From positions 1 to 64,000 of the forward strand of contig JAKSZP010013585.1 of assembly GCA_022478985.1 (NCBI GenBank): a DNA stretch of 64,000 nt, read 5' to 3'. The notes beneath the pieces are model-generated. The model was not told where the DNA came from. It saw nothing but the letters and a program-made list of their open reading frames with translations, and did no database searches. The position numbers and the translations under genes are program-made. This document shows positions 11,422-21,759 of this stretch, one piece after another (position 1 is the stretch's first letter; each line of letters starts with the position of its first letter). This DNA is from Massospora cicadina. Taxonomy: Eukaryota; Entomophthoromycota; Entomophthoromycetes; Entomophthorales; Entomophthoraceae.

Positions 11422-12823
11422 AGGGGGTGGGCACCTGGGCCCACTAGCCTCCTATAGATCCCCACGGGCCTTCATGGCAGCGCAGGTGTTTGCAGCAACG
11501 CTATCAGTAGTTTTGTTGATCTTAGCAGAAAGGTTCACGTTGGCTTTTGCCTTCGCTTTTTGTTTCCCTGACGTTGAAAAGATTTTTTGCAGTGTGGATG
11601 AGCTCAGTGCAACAATGAGCGGTTCAAAATTTTTTTTCAGGTAGGTTGGACCCCCAAGTCCGTTTTAACCAGAGCTTGGTTGCAAAGATTGGGTGAAATT
11701 GAGTTACCCATCAGATCCTCAGATTGGGTGGCCCAATCGGCATAGGCTTCCCAATCTGATTGGTTGATGGATTACCAAGTTGCTTCCACCACAAAGGTTT
11801 CGATGTCCTCCAGGCATTGGGAGTGTAGTATAGTGGTGGTGACTTTGGCCGCTTCCTTGGCCGCAGCCCTGAGGGTCTGATTGTCCTTCTTCTGCTCTTG
11901 TGGGGAAATAGGTTTTACCAGTAGGTAGCAGCCTTGTGCTTCCCACAGGAAAGCCTCTTTGGTGCTTGCGGTTGGTTCATAGTGCGCCTCTCCGCTGGCC
12001 ATGGCCACCGAGGGGAGCTCTTGGAATGTGATGCCCTCCTTGGTGGGGCATGCATGTGCCTTATGGCTGAACGCGTCACAGTGGGTGCAGATGGGGGGTG
12101 CGCTGTCTATGGTTACCCAGAAAGGGTGGGTGGTATGCCCTTCCATATTGATATATGTGGAGTGCGGGATCTGGGTTAGGTCCTTCAAAATCTCCTCAGT
12201 TGGGGTCAGCACTGCGATGGCTTTGTTGGTGCACAGGTGTGGCATCAGCGTGAAGCGTTGCATTTCGAAAGATTGTATTTTGCCATATATGTTGAGACCA
12301 TCTTTCAGATGCTGCTCTAAAATGGCACATTTTACCATAGCAGGCAAAAAGTCAAACGTGAGGAAAAGTTGGTTGGATTTTGTCCATCTGGTGCATTTGG
12401 TTTCGATGACCTGTTGCCCTTTGGGGAGGTTGATCACTATGCACACCGCAGCAGCTTCGTCTGCTGCCTCCTTGTTTTGAAAACAAGGTCCAGCCAACCG
12501 CGTGACATAGAGTGAGGTGCGATGTACACCGCGGTCAGGAAAAAATTGTGCACATCCCCACAAATTTTTCCCATTGAGCTGTTTGTTGGATGTCCAGAAA
12601 CACCTGGACTCCATATTCCATTATGAGAGTGGTTGGGAGTGCGGCGTATTGATGTACTGGTTACATCGCGCTTACCAAGCGAGGATTTCTGGGGAAATAG
12701 TGACCGCCAGTTTTTTATATTTTTTTCTATTCTGCCAGTTTCTCCAGGGCATTTTCGAACGTTTGAGGCCACAGGCCTACCACTTGCTCCTCTTACCTTA
12801 CTTGCCCAACTGCTCCCTAACAT
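11413..12823 (-). pseudogene. LINE A ORF1: gag-like RNA-binding protein with CCHC knuckle
   Basis: It starts at ATG 12823 (MLGSSWASKV; the family start is MSGSSWASK) and ends at TAA 11415-11413 inside a palindrome. The N-terminal third is basic. The middle holds LPKGQQVIETKCTRWTKSNQ, FDFLPAMVK and EMQRFTLMPHLCTNKAIAVLTP. The zinc knuckle is CTHCDAFSHKAHACP near codon 270, an intact CX2CX4HX4C. A basic, Lys-rich tail follows. The length fits the family size of about 470 codons but the total is not a multiple of three, so at least one net frameshift is present. The role is inferred from LINE ORF1 proteins: binding the element RNA in the RNP. Confidence 0.82.
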
Positions 12824-12883
12824 GGGCGCAGACTAATCTCCTCTGTGAGATTATTAAACTAATATCAGACTTGAATTGAATAA

Positions 12884-12903
12884 GTTGCAAAAGTGATTGC
12901 AAC
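12884..12903 (-). promoter_or_regulatory. LINE A 5' UTR hairpin
   Basis: GTTGCAA, a 6-nt spacer and TTGCAAC form 7-bp inverted arms. The same hairpin is at the same place in LINEs B, C and D, about 20-40 nt from the 5' end. Confidence 0.5.
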
Positions 12904-12935
12904 GAGAGAGAAAAGTCTTTTAAGGCAGCTTAATT

Positions 12936-13849
12936 CTCAACATATAAAATTTAACTTTTGGGGAAGGTTTTTTTAATGGAAATTTAAGGAAGAAAAATCG
13001 ATCAACAATATTCTCAGTGTAGTGTGAATGATTAAATAGTAGTCAATTTGGGGGAGAAACAAGCCAGGATTGGGTCCCACAAGTTTTACCTAACTGGCAA
13101 ATTACTTGGGGATGGGCAGGTTAGTTTCCTGGGAACTGACATTAAAAAATTTGGCAGCGGGCCTATTTGCTGTTGGTTTGACCTCAAATGTCCAAACTGA
13201 GGCTCAGCTACATTTCCAATGGTTGGTGAGATGGCATTTGGCCCGATGAGCGGTGGGAATCCCCCAAGGCCACCCCACATAGAGGTGGGCCATTTGGTTG
13301 GGAATGGGTTTGGGACACCTAACCCACCCATGCTTGGTCGATGGGCCATTCATTTGGTCAGTGGCATTGCATCAGTCACAGTGCCCAATTTGCCAGCAGG
13401 AGACTTTGAAACCTCATTGATGGTGTCCAATGCTGTTATCTGCCCATTGGGGGTGATCCCAACAAATTTGGGAGGGGGAGATTTTTCCACTTGTCATGTT
13501 AACTGAATTGCAACCATCAGGCATTCCAGCCAATAGATTGGTCTTCATACCTTTTTGACCATTTGAAATCTGAGCATCAGGCTGATTGCCGCTCAAATTG
13601 GTTATGATTGATTTCATTTCAGCAATATTGGTGCAGATTTCACTGATTACTCATAGCAAATCTGCTGAGGAGAGTGTGGGTATTGGGAGCTGTATCTGAA
13701 GTGGGAGGGCTGTTACCCAGCGCTTGTCTACCATGTGGGCGAGATCACCCTAAGTAATGAGGGGTACTGCCATCTGCTTTAGTGCCTTCTTTCTCAGAAA
13801 CAGTAAAATGGCCCACTAGACACCCATAGGACGTTCCCCAGGACTTACA
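12936..13849 (-). repeat. Gypsy-1 5' LTR, outer part
   Basis: Continuation of the LTR interrupted by LINE A. It aligns with 2735-3647 and ends in ACTTACA, followed by the AGTAT duplication at 13850-13854. Confidence 0.9.
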
Positions 13850-13854
13850 AGTAT

Positions 13855-14877
13855 GGAGACTATTATCTGTAATTAAATAAAGTACTAGTATTGGGTCCAA
13901 CTCTTGACCAGTATTTCTTTTTGAAATACTCAGGATGTTCATAATGGGATTTTGTTCCATTTCACCGCCTAACTCAATCCATGCTCAGATCCTCATTTAC
14001 AGCTTCTCTCTGATGACACAAAGTTGGCAGCAATCCCCAATTCAGTTCAAATCTCTTCTCTGGATCAACGCTTAGATCCTTACTCTTTATCCTAAAGATT
14101 CTCCCAATTAAAGCACACTGCAATAATTTTCTTGAGAAAGAATAAACTTAAATTGATTCTAGTATGATACTAATTACTGGTTTAAGTGTAAAGTACTTCA
14201 GTGTATATCCGTATAAGTATGAGTATAAGTATATTTTTAGTGAATTCTTAGGGGAATTTAGAGTGGGAATTCGGCGTCCAACCTCAGTTGGCACCTCCTT
14301 GATGAAATGGCAGCCGTTGCCGTTGAATTACCCATCCTCATCTCATCAGTGATGGTCTTCCCCATCCTGGACAGGATTCAGTCATTGGACATCCTCAAGA
14401 CCTGAAACAGAAAGATCAGAAAACGTGTCCTAACGTTTTCCTCTTATCCTAGCAAACCCCCATATTTGGCAAGTGACCTGATTAGGTAATGAAACTTATT
14501 AACCATTAAGGCAGTTCATGAACCAACTGATCAATTCACGAGTTGCAGGTGGCATCACTTGCCTCACAACTTGATCCTTAAATTCCCAATTGGTTGGTGA
14601 TGAAACCTGACCAATCCCAATCAATACAACTGATAGTTAATCATTGATCAACTATCAGATGCCCCTAATTCGTAAAGCAACTATGCTCTATAAAGATCTT
14701 AAGCATTAATCCTGATCAATCCTGACAGATCTTACCCATGCAAATAGCCTAAATCCCCCAAAAATCGTTACCCCAAAACATGATCAATTGATATCTAATT
14801 CACTTCTCTATAGGGAATCATCCCCTAACGACCCCTAGTAATCTAGTCAGATGGGAATATAGGCAAAAATCCTAACA
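13855..14877 (-). repeat. Gypsy-2 3' LTR, second part
   Basis: It matches the right LTR from about 32290 onward, including AAATACTCAGGATG, GATGAAATG(G/A)CAGCCGTTGCC and the TAACA terminus. With 2363-2490 it makes a 1151-bp LTR. Confidence 0.9.
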
Positions 14878-14892
14878 CGTTCCCCCTCTTGC
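14878..14892 (-). other. Gypsy-2 polypurine tract
   Basis: The minus strand reads CAAGAGGGGGAACG directly before the LTR start TGTTAGG. It resembles the GAGGGGGTGA tract of Gypsy-3. Confidence 0.7.
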
Positions 14893-15275
14893 CTAGATTT
14901 CCAGAGAAAAAAGGATTGAGGCAGAAGAACACAGCTTCAGACACTTGGTCATATACTTCATTTTTCAAGTGGAGTACGATCAATAAGTACTCAACGCTGC
15001 TTGGGACAACCTTTGTCATGCGGCTCTCTTCCGCTTCCTCCTCACTACCGCCCCCTCAGAGCATGGTCCCCACGACCTTCTGTCATTCCAGGCTGATCTA
15101 TTTACTCATGATGATATCAAACCTGGGATTTAGTTTTCCTCCCATCAGGGCATATGACCCACTGTCATATTCAGGATTCTTGGTCCAGCATCCTAAATTT
15201 TCTGATTTTCTCCTCATCCTCAACAGGAGATTCTTGCTGTCAATGTTAGCTTTAATGCAAAATTAAGAATGCTCA
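14893..15275 (-). other. Gypsy-2 internal 3' end, no recognisable domain
   Basis: Sequence between the polypurine tract and LINE B. Minus-strand frames are broken by stops and I cannot assign a domain. By position it is the end of pol or a 3' untranslated region of Gypsy-2. Confidence 0.5.
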
Positions 15276-15426
15276 TTTATGTTTGCCCTTGTTTTTAAAT
15301 TTATTGCAGGGAAGGCCGACCATGAGATGGACACTTCCGAATATGACTCAGAAGAGACAAAACTTAGTACCAGGGGAGGCACCCCAGAGAAGCGATGCTA
15401 TCTCTTGTTGCCAGCGGGAACGCCAC

Positions 15427-18400
15427 TTATGGGGAGGGGGAGGAAACGTGTGAAGGGGCCATAGCCACAATTGAGCACGTGTGGAGGAAGGGGTCTGATT
15501 TGATGAACCAGACTGGGAACCAGGAAGGGACCAGCTGTTGGCGACGCGGTGGGAGGTATCCAAACATCCACGCTTGTAAGTGGTCCACCAAATGGGACCG
15601 CAATCTGTAGACCGCTTCTGGGAGGGTGGAGGTGGAGCCTGCGATGGCATCTAAGACAATCGTGTGGATGGTCCACATGGCGATTGCAACTACCAAAGCA
15701 CGAATGGAGGGAAGAAGGGGGAGGCCATTAATAGAGTGAACATATCTCTTGACAGATTGAAGGGATGCGTTTGATCCTGGCCCAGAATACGTTGAACTTC
15801 GCGCCATATCACTTTAAAGGTAAGGCACTTCTCCAGGCGGTGAAACAGCGTTCCATACTGGCCACACACGACACAGGATGAGTGTAAAGCGTTAGAGCGC
15901 TCAGCTGTACAATACACCCGCCTCAGGCAGCGCCACACATGGGAGCGGACTTGAGGTTGCAACAGAGGATGGTGTACATATTTCTATATATTTTTTGGGT
16001 CTCAATGGAGTAAGGGATGTCCATCATGTCCAGGTAGTCCACCCTGGATAGGACATGGGGTCGAATGGGGATCACGCCTTTGTTGGATGGGTAGCCCCTG
16101 TACCTCTTGTGTGAACTGAGGAGAGGGGCGGCCTCTTTGGGTTGTATGTCCTCTAATATGAATTCTCCACTCAGCGCTCCGCATGGAGAGGAGGATTCGT
16201 TTGTAGTGGGTTTTAGTCCCTGAGGACCTGTGGCCGATGTATGTGAAGCGAGGTATTTCATCAGGGAGTGGGGGTTCAATGGATTGTTGAGGCCCAAGGC
16301 GCGGGAGAAGTTGGAGTGGGCTGCGCGGGACCAGTGTTTGGAGGGGAGTGTAGGGGTGGTGACGGCCGCAATCCAGGTACCCAGGATCATGGCGGCATGG
16401 GCTTTTTAAGTCAAGCAGGCCCATGCCACCATGATGTTGAGGGCCAAACATGACCTCTATCCGCACTGGTGGAAGGCGGCCTGACCAAAGGCATCCTTGC
16501 AGCAAGGCGTACAAAAATTGTAGTAGCTTGGGGAGAAGGGTTGGCGTGGGCTCCAAACCAGACTTTGGAGAGGAGCATGGAGTTGGCTAAAACAATCCTG
16601 CCAGTAAGGGAAGTGGGATGGGCTCTGAGAGAGGCGATTCGCTTCGTCACGTTATCCAGAATATGGCACTCCATTATTGCTGATGCGTATCTGCCTGCCT
16701 CCATCCACACGCCCAGATGGCGTACTGGTCCTATGGTAGGACGTGGCACGTAGGGGAGCACCAGTGGGGCAGTGTGTTTTGAATTAGTAGGGCGAGGACG
16801 TGGGCGAGAAGATGGGCCGGGTTGGGAACTGTTTGCTGGGGTCCAGAAGTTCTGAAACTGACCAAGGAGGATGATTTCGGTTTTGGAAGCGTTCAGTGCC
16901 GCGTTCCTTACCCGGGAATACTCCTGGATGAGAACTTCAAGCGCGCGTGCATCTTGATTATTAGACACCCTCACAACACAATCATCTGCGAACGCCATTA
17001 TCCTGACTGGGGCTTGTCCTGGCACATGGACCCCAGTGAGTTGGGCATTCACATTTCGCAGTAGTGGGTCAAGGCTGAAGTTGTATAAGAGTGGGCTGAG
17101 GGGGTCCCCTTGTCGCAAACCCCTTTGAGGGTGGACTACTTCCGTTAGGAAGCCAGGGCCACGCACTGCCATTGTTGCAGATTCTGTGAGCAGCATTACC
17201 CAGTTGATGAAGCGAGGGGTAAGCGGAATTGATGGAGGCAGGTCCTGAGATATTCCCAGTATACTCTATAATAGGCCTTTTGTTGGTCCAAGAATACAAG
17301 TGCCCCAGAGGCTGTGGACTGACTCACAAGCCACAGAGTGCACGTTATCCCAAATCGACCTTCTGGGGATGAAACCAAATTTGTTCTGGGAGATGGTGGC
17401 AGATGCTACAGTCCCTAAACGGTTAGCCATGATTTTTGTTAAAATTTTGGTATCTGTGTTTGTTAAAGAAATGGGGCGCCAGTTGGCTAAGTCTAGCTTA
17501 TCCCCTTTCTTGAAGAGTGTGACAGTGAAGGCCTCATGTCCTCCTGGTAGGAGGCGCGTTTCCAACGGGCTTTGGTTAAGTGAGGTGAGCAGCAATGGGG
17601 ATATATATTTGAAATATTTTTTGTATAACTCATATGGAATGCCATCTGGGCCTGGGCATTTTCAGTTTGGTGCACCGCGAATGGCTGTCCATAATTTGTT
17701 CGGAGTAATTAAATTCATTATTTCTGGGTATCAGAAAATGGAGCGGATGTGGGCTCGTCAAGTAATTCCGCCACTTTGGCCAGCTGAATTGGGTTGGAGA
17801 GGTACAACTTGGAGTAATACTGTTGCGTTTCAATTGCCACTTTGGCCGGTGTGTCCGCAATGGAATTATCCGAACTTCACACCTGTGTGCAGGCCACGCT
17901 CTGGCGTGGTGCAAAATTTTCTTAAAGAAATGTGCGATGCACTTGTCGCCTTTTGTGATGCGTGTGGCCCTGTACTTAACACAAACCTGATGTTTGTGTT
18001 GTCTTTCAAGTGCGTTGAGGTGGGCAGCTGCCTCCACCCACTTCTGTCCCCATGCAGAGCTGTATCCTGTAACTGGGATGTTGGACTCCAAGTGTACCAA
18101 TTTTACCATAGCACGCGAGATAACCGCTGATGTGGCTCGTGAGCGTCTGGAGGAGAGATGGTGAGAGTGGCGGATGGTGTCATTTTTGAAAAAAGCCCAT
18201 GTAGAATGGGGTCCGCGCAAAATGGTGCAACAAACTTTTTTGCCATAGTTGCCTCTTCTACCCACATGGAAAATCCTGCCAACCTGAGCAAGGGGGGTGA
18301 TTTTGTACCAATGTGGGGCCTTAGCAGCTGTGACAGGTAGGTGGTAGGTAGCGAGACCAGTCAATGGTCAGAGAAATCCAATTTTGTTGTCTTGAAGTGG

Positions 18401-19041
18401 GAGATGTGGGGTTGGAATTTTGCCAGCATTAGAATAATGTAAATGTGGGTCATGGACTTAATTGGCCGTTGTGGATGTGGGGCCATGTCATGTTTTTGAG
18501 CAGCGGGGCATGCCGCGGCAGCACATCCATTAACCCAAGGGTGGCTTTTAGAACGCGTAGTTCTACGTGACCCTGGGGGGCGTGGGGTGAGGAAGGCCAC
18601 CGGTCCGTTGGTGTGTTTAGCCAACAGTTCATGTTGCCAACTATGAAGGAGTCTGGGGGTAGCGGGAGGGATTTGACTGATGAGAAAAATTCTCGACGCT
18701 CACATGTACCATTTGGGGCATAGATGTTGATGACTGCATGTGCCACGTCAGCCCATGAGAAAGTGACAATGAGGACTTAGCCATTGAGGAAGGATTCAGA
18801 TGATAAAGATATAAAATTGTTTTTCTGAACTAGCACCCCCACAGTGCTCTGACCAAAAGGATAGGGATGGGAGGAGCATTGTTTTCCAAGCTTCCTCGGA
18901 GCCTCGTGGACAGTGGGACTCCTGGATGGCTAGGATATCCACGGGTAAATTGTGTTGTAAAAAACTCAGTTTCCTAGCCCAGGATGGGGAGGCCTTGAGT
19001 CTGGCAATATTCAACGTCCCTATGGTGAAGGTTTCCCCCAT
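15427..19041 (-). pseudogene. LINE B ORF2: endonuclease, RT and zf-RVT-like region
   Basis: It begins MGETFTIGTLNIARLKA at ATG 19041. Endonuclease signatures are LAIQESHC (about 18940), NIYAPNG (about 18725), GNMNCW (the usual GDMNCW with Asp changed to Asn) and FSDHWLVS (about 18370). RT runs from about 17690: PGPDGIPYE, LANWRPISLTNTDTKILTKIMANRLG, FGFIPRRSIWDNV, QRGLRQGDPLSPLLYNFSLDPLL and FADDCVVRVSNN at about 16990, so the catalytic box is intact. The zinc motif CVVCGQYGTLFHRLEKC is near 15860. The C-terminus ends near SIVAMAPSHVSSPSP at TAA 15427. RT motif A is damaged (KAYYRV for KAYDRV). The coding span is 1205 codons, broken by frameshifts near 17300, 16400 and elsewhere. Confidence 0.85.
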
Positions 19042-19056
19042 TGCACCTTAGGTGCG
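19042..19056. promoter_or_regulatory. LINE B ORF1/ORF2 junction palindrome
   Basis: TGCACCTTAGGTGCG has one mismatch in the outermost pair. It holds the ORF1 stop, and ORF2 starts at 19041. Confidence 0.6.
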
Positions 19057-20472
19057 AGGGGTGGGCACTCAGGCCCACCATCCTCTTCTAGCTCCCTGCG
19101 GGCCTTCACAGCAGCGTGGGTGTTAGCAGCGTGGGTGTTAGCAGCAACGATATCAGAGTTTTTGTTGATTTTTGTGGAAAGAGTCACATTGGCTTTAGCC
19201 TTCACTTTTTGTTTACCCGACATCGGACAAATTTTTTGTGGTGCAGGTGAGTTTGTGCACCGTTGAGCGGGTTTAAAAATTTTTTTAGTTGGGATGGGTC
19301 CCAAGTCAGTTTCAACCAGAGCTTAGGTGCAACAATTGGGTGAGATCGAATCTCTCATCAGATCCTTGGATTGAGTGGCCCGCTCAGCAAGGGCTTCCCA
19401 ATCTGATTGGTTGATGGATTCCCAAGTTGCTTCCACTGCGAAGGTCTCCATGTCCTCCTGGCATTGTGAGTGTGGGATAGCGGTGGTGGCTTTGGCCACT
19501 TCTTTGGCCGTGGCCCTATGGGCCTGATTGGCCTTCTTCCGCTCTTGTGGGGAGATAGGCTTTACCAGTAGGTAGCAGCCTTGTGCTCCCCACGGGAAGG
19601 CCTCCTTGGTGCTTGAGGTTGGTTTGTAGTGCACCTCACCGCTGGCCATGGCTGCTGAGGGGTGCTCTTAGAATGTGACACCCTCCTTGATGGGGCATGC
19701 ATGTGCCTTATGGCCGAACGCATCACAGTGGGTGCAAATGGGGGGCGCGCTGTCCACGTTCACCTGGAATGGGTGGGTGGTATGCCCTGCTATATCAATA
19801 AAAGTGGAGTGCGGGATCTGGGTTAGGTCCTTCAAAATCTCCTCAGTTGGGGTCAGCACTGCGATGGCTTTGCTGGTGCACAGGTGTGGCATCAGCGTGA
19901 AGCGTTGCATTTCGAAAGATTGTATTTTGCCATATATGGTGAGACCATCTTTCAGGTGTTGTTCCAAATTGACACGTTTTACCATAGTAGGCGAGAAGTC
20001 AAATGTGAGGAAAATTTGGTTTGATTTTGTCCATCTGGTGCATTTAGTTTTGACAACCCGTTGCCCTTTGGGGAGGTCGACCACTATGCGCACCACTGCA
20101 GCCTCGTCTGCTGCCATTTTGCTTTTGAAACCTAGGTCCTGCCAACTGTGTGACATGGAGTGAGGTGCAACGTACACCGCAGTGGGGGAAGATTGTGTGT
20201 ACATCTTTACAAAAATTTTCCCATAAGGCCATTTTTGGATGTCCAGAAACACGCGGACTCCAAATATCACTGACGAAAGTGGCTGGGAGTGTGGCGTGTT
20301 GATGTACTGGTTGCATCATGATTGCCATACGAGTATCTCTGGGGAAATAGTGACCGCCGGTTTCTTAGTAATTTTGTCAATTCCGCTGGATTCTCCAGGG
20401 CGTTTTTGAACGTTGGAGCCGCGGGCCTTCCACCTGCTCTCTTACCTTGCTTGCCCAACTACTCCCTGACAT
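19048..20472 (-). pseudogene. LINE B ORF1: gag-like protein with CCHC knuckle
   Basis: The family start ATG is at 20472 (MSGSSWASK), and TAA at 19050-19048 ends it. A 1-nt loss in the AAGAGAGCAGG stretch shifts the frame early. The core LPKGQRVVKTKCTRWTKSNQ to FTLMPHLCTSKAIAVLTP is readable at 20270-19668, with the intact knuckle CTHCDAFGHKAHACP. The region after CPIKEGVTF is cut by a stop at about 19670 (AGCACCCC then TAA). The tail (19304-19049) is rich in Lys and Ala, and ANTHA is repeated because of the tandem duplication. Confidence 0.82.
19111..19140. repeat. 15-bp tandem duplication in LINE B ORF1
   Basis: GCAGCGTGGGTGTTA occurs twice in tandem. Copies A, C and D have the segment once. 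It keeps the frame and doubles the residues AANTH. Confidence 0.9.
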
Positions 20473-20532
20473 GGGCGCAGACTAATCTCCTCTGTGAGAT
20501 TATCAAACTAGATTCAGTCTTGAATTGAATAG

Positions 20533-20552
20533 GTTGCAATAGTGATTGCAAC
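20533..20552 (-). promoter_or_regulatory. LINE B 5' UTR hairpin
   Basis: GTTGCAA-TAGTGA-TTGCAAC, with perfect 7-bp arms, lies 16-36 nt inside the 5' end of the element. Confidence 0.5.
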
Positions 20553-20583
20553 GAGAAAGAAAAGTGACTTTATATTTGCCCTT

Positions 20584-20900
20584 ATTATTTCTATTAATAA
20601 TTGCTTAGATCATATCTTTCTTAATTATTCTCTGAGAGCTTATACCATTATTTTTGAGATTAATTTCTCAACAATTAGAATTTAATTAATTTAAGAGTGC
20701 ATAATGTCAACTATCATATAAGTCTGACATCCCCCTTCATGTCCAGCACATATGTCAAAAATGGAGTCTCAGTACCAAAAGCTGCTTAATAGCATGTCTA
20801 ATATTGACCTTTGCCTCATCAAGCTGATGAGTAGAACTGCACGCCAGAACCTCTTCTACAGTCCTTCCAGGACTCATACTACCCGCCAAGTAGCTGTAGC
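20584..20900 (-). other. Gypsy-2 internal remnant between LINE B and Gypsy-4
   Basis: This is AT-rich sequence without a recognisable domain. It ends at GTAGC (20896-20900), the target duplication of Gypsy-4. Confidence 0.5.
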
Positions 20901-21737
20901 TGTTAGGAGAGTGTCTATAACTCTCCAGTTCCCAGCGTGGCGGTGCTTGTGCACAAGCCCACCGCTAGGGAACTAGCCATTAGAATAATATCAATTATTG
21001 CCCAGCAGAGGGTGCTGGAGCAATAAACATATAAGCAAAGTAATGTTATTATCAACCTGCTAAAAACGAAGTGGTGCACGTTGAGAGAAGTGGCAAATGA
21101 CCCAGGGTGGAGGGGACCTGGATGAACCATGGTGCATGAGGTGATAATCATATTGTGTTCAACATGGTAAGTTTGATGAAGCGTGAGACCTCCTCGATGG
21201 GGTCCATGCACAGGATCGTTTGGGATAACATAATAAAATGGTAAAAATGGGTATTTTTATCTAGGAAGTCGACCAACAAGGAATGTTGGTTGGGTGAATC
21301 ATATTTAAGCTTGAACGTGGGAATAGGGGTTATACCGCAGTGGGCCAAAGCACTGACTCACCAATAGGGCAACACTGCCATCTGAGTTAGTTGAATAGGC
21401 CGAAACTGACTTCACTTGATTGATTGATCTAAGTTGGATCTGACCTGAGCACATTATTTTGTAAATGGAATGGGTTCCAAAACCCCGTTCCTCAACAAAC
21501 TAAATCAAACCGTCCACGTTTATTAAGTAGATTATTCTTTTTAACACCTGGCTTGACTTCAGGGGCTGGGCGTTTGGCACACCACTAGTCCCAACCTGAG
21601 CATATTTTGCCCGAACCCAGCGTTGGTCCATGGTGTGCCTCAGGTCAGAAATGGCCTGTAGCTTCACCCTCTGGGCCTCCTAACGCCCAGCCTTATCTTG
21701 AGGTTGGTCCCCACTAATATGTCATGTGCACATGACA
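20901..21737 (-). repeat. Gypsy-4 3' LTR
   Basis: On the plus strand it starts TGTTAGGAGAGTGTC and ends ATGACA. It aligns throughout with 25985-26826. Its end is a perfect 18-bp palindrome at 21720-21737. Confidence 0.92.
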
Positions 21738-21740
21738 TTA

Positions 21741-21752
21741 CCCTCTCCTCCC
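21741..21752 (-). other. Gypsy-4 polypurine tract
   Basis: The minus strand reads GGGAGGAGAGGG then TAA and the LTR start TGTCATG. Confidence 0.75.
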
Positions 21753-21759
21753 GATGGGG

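Larger units (their letters stand above)
7644..12921 (-). mobile_element. LINE A, Tad1-like non-LTR retrotransposon (full length, decayed)
   Basis: This is a 5278-bp LINE inserted in the 5' LTR of Gypsy-1. The flanking duplication is about 13 bp with a small indel (7631-7643 AAACGGCTTAATT, 12922-12935 AAGGCAGCTTAATT). The 5' end is at the right, with a 98-nt 5' UTR, ORF1 at 11413-12823, ORF2 at 7784-11406 and a 3' region with an AATAAATTT-type end at 7644-7670. It is the same length as LINE B and within about 10 bp of C and D, so it was a full-length insertion and not a 5'-truncated one. The clade name rests on domain order and is an inference. Confidence 0.92.
2491..13849 (-). mobile_element. 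Gypsy-1, chromodomain-bearing Gypsy element inserted in the Gypsy-2 LTR
   Basis: The TSD AGTAT is perfect at 2486-2490 and 13850-13854. The 3' LTR is 2491-3647 (1157 bp). The 5' LTR is 7402-7643 plus 12936-13849 (1156 bp), interrupted by LINE A. On the minus strand the LTR starts TGTAAGTCC and ends CCTGACA. In the right copy the last base is changed, so it reads T. A purine-rich tract (minus strand GGAAAAAGGAAAGGG, 3651-3665) abuts the 3' LTR. The internal region is only 3754 bp and holds protease to chromodomain. No gag is recognisable between the 5' LTR and protease (7169-7401). Confidence 0.93.
15291..20568 (-). mobile_element. LINE B, Tad1-like non-LTR retrotransposon
   Basis: A 5278-bp full-length copy inserted in the Gypsy-2 internal region. 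The TSD is 15 bp with one mismatch (TTTATGTTTGCCCTT at 15276-15290, TTTATATTTGCCCTT at 20569-20583). ORF1 is 19048-20472, ORF2 15427-19041 and the 5' UTR 20473-20568. It carries a private 15-bp tandem duplication at 19111-19140. Confidence 0.93.

Noticed and set aside
14878..15275. Possible host gene between the Gypsy-2 LTR and LINE B
   Set aside because: It lies inside the paired LTRs of Gypsy-2, next to its polypurine tract, and has no continuous frame with a recognisable domain.
17300..18130. 276-codon plus-strand open frame
   Set aside because: Antisense shadow of LINE B ORF2 between endonuclease and RT; the homologous strand in A, C and D is not open over this length.
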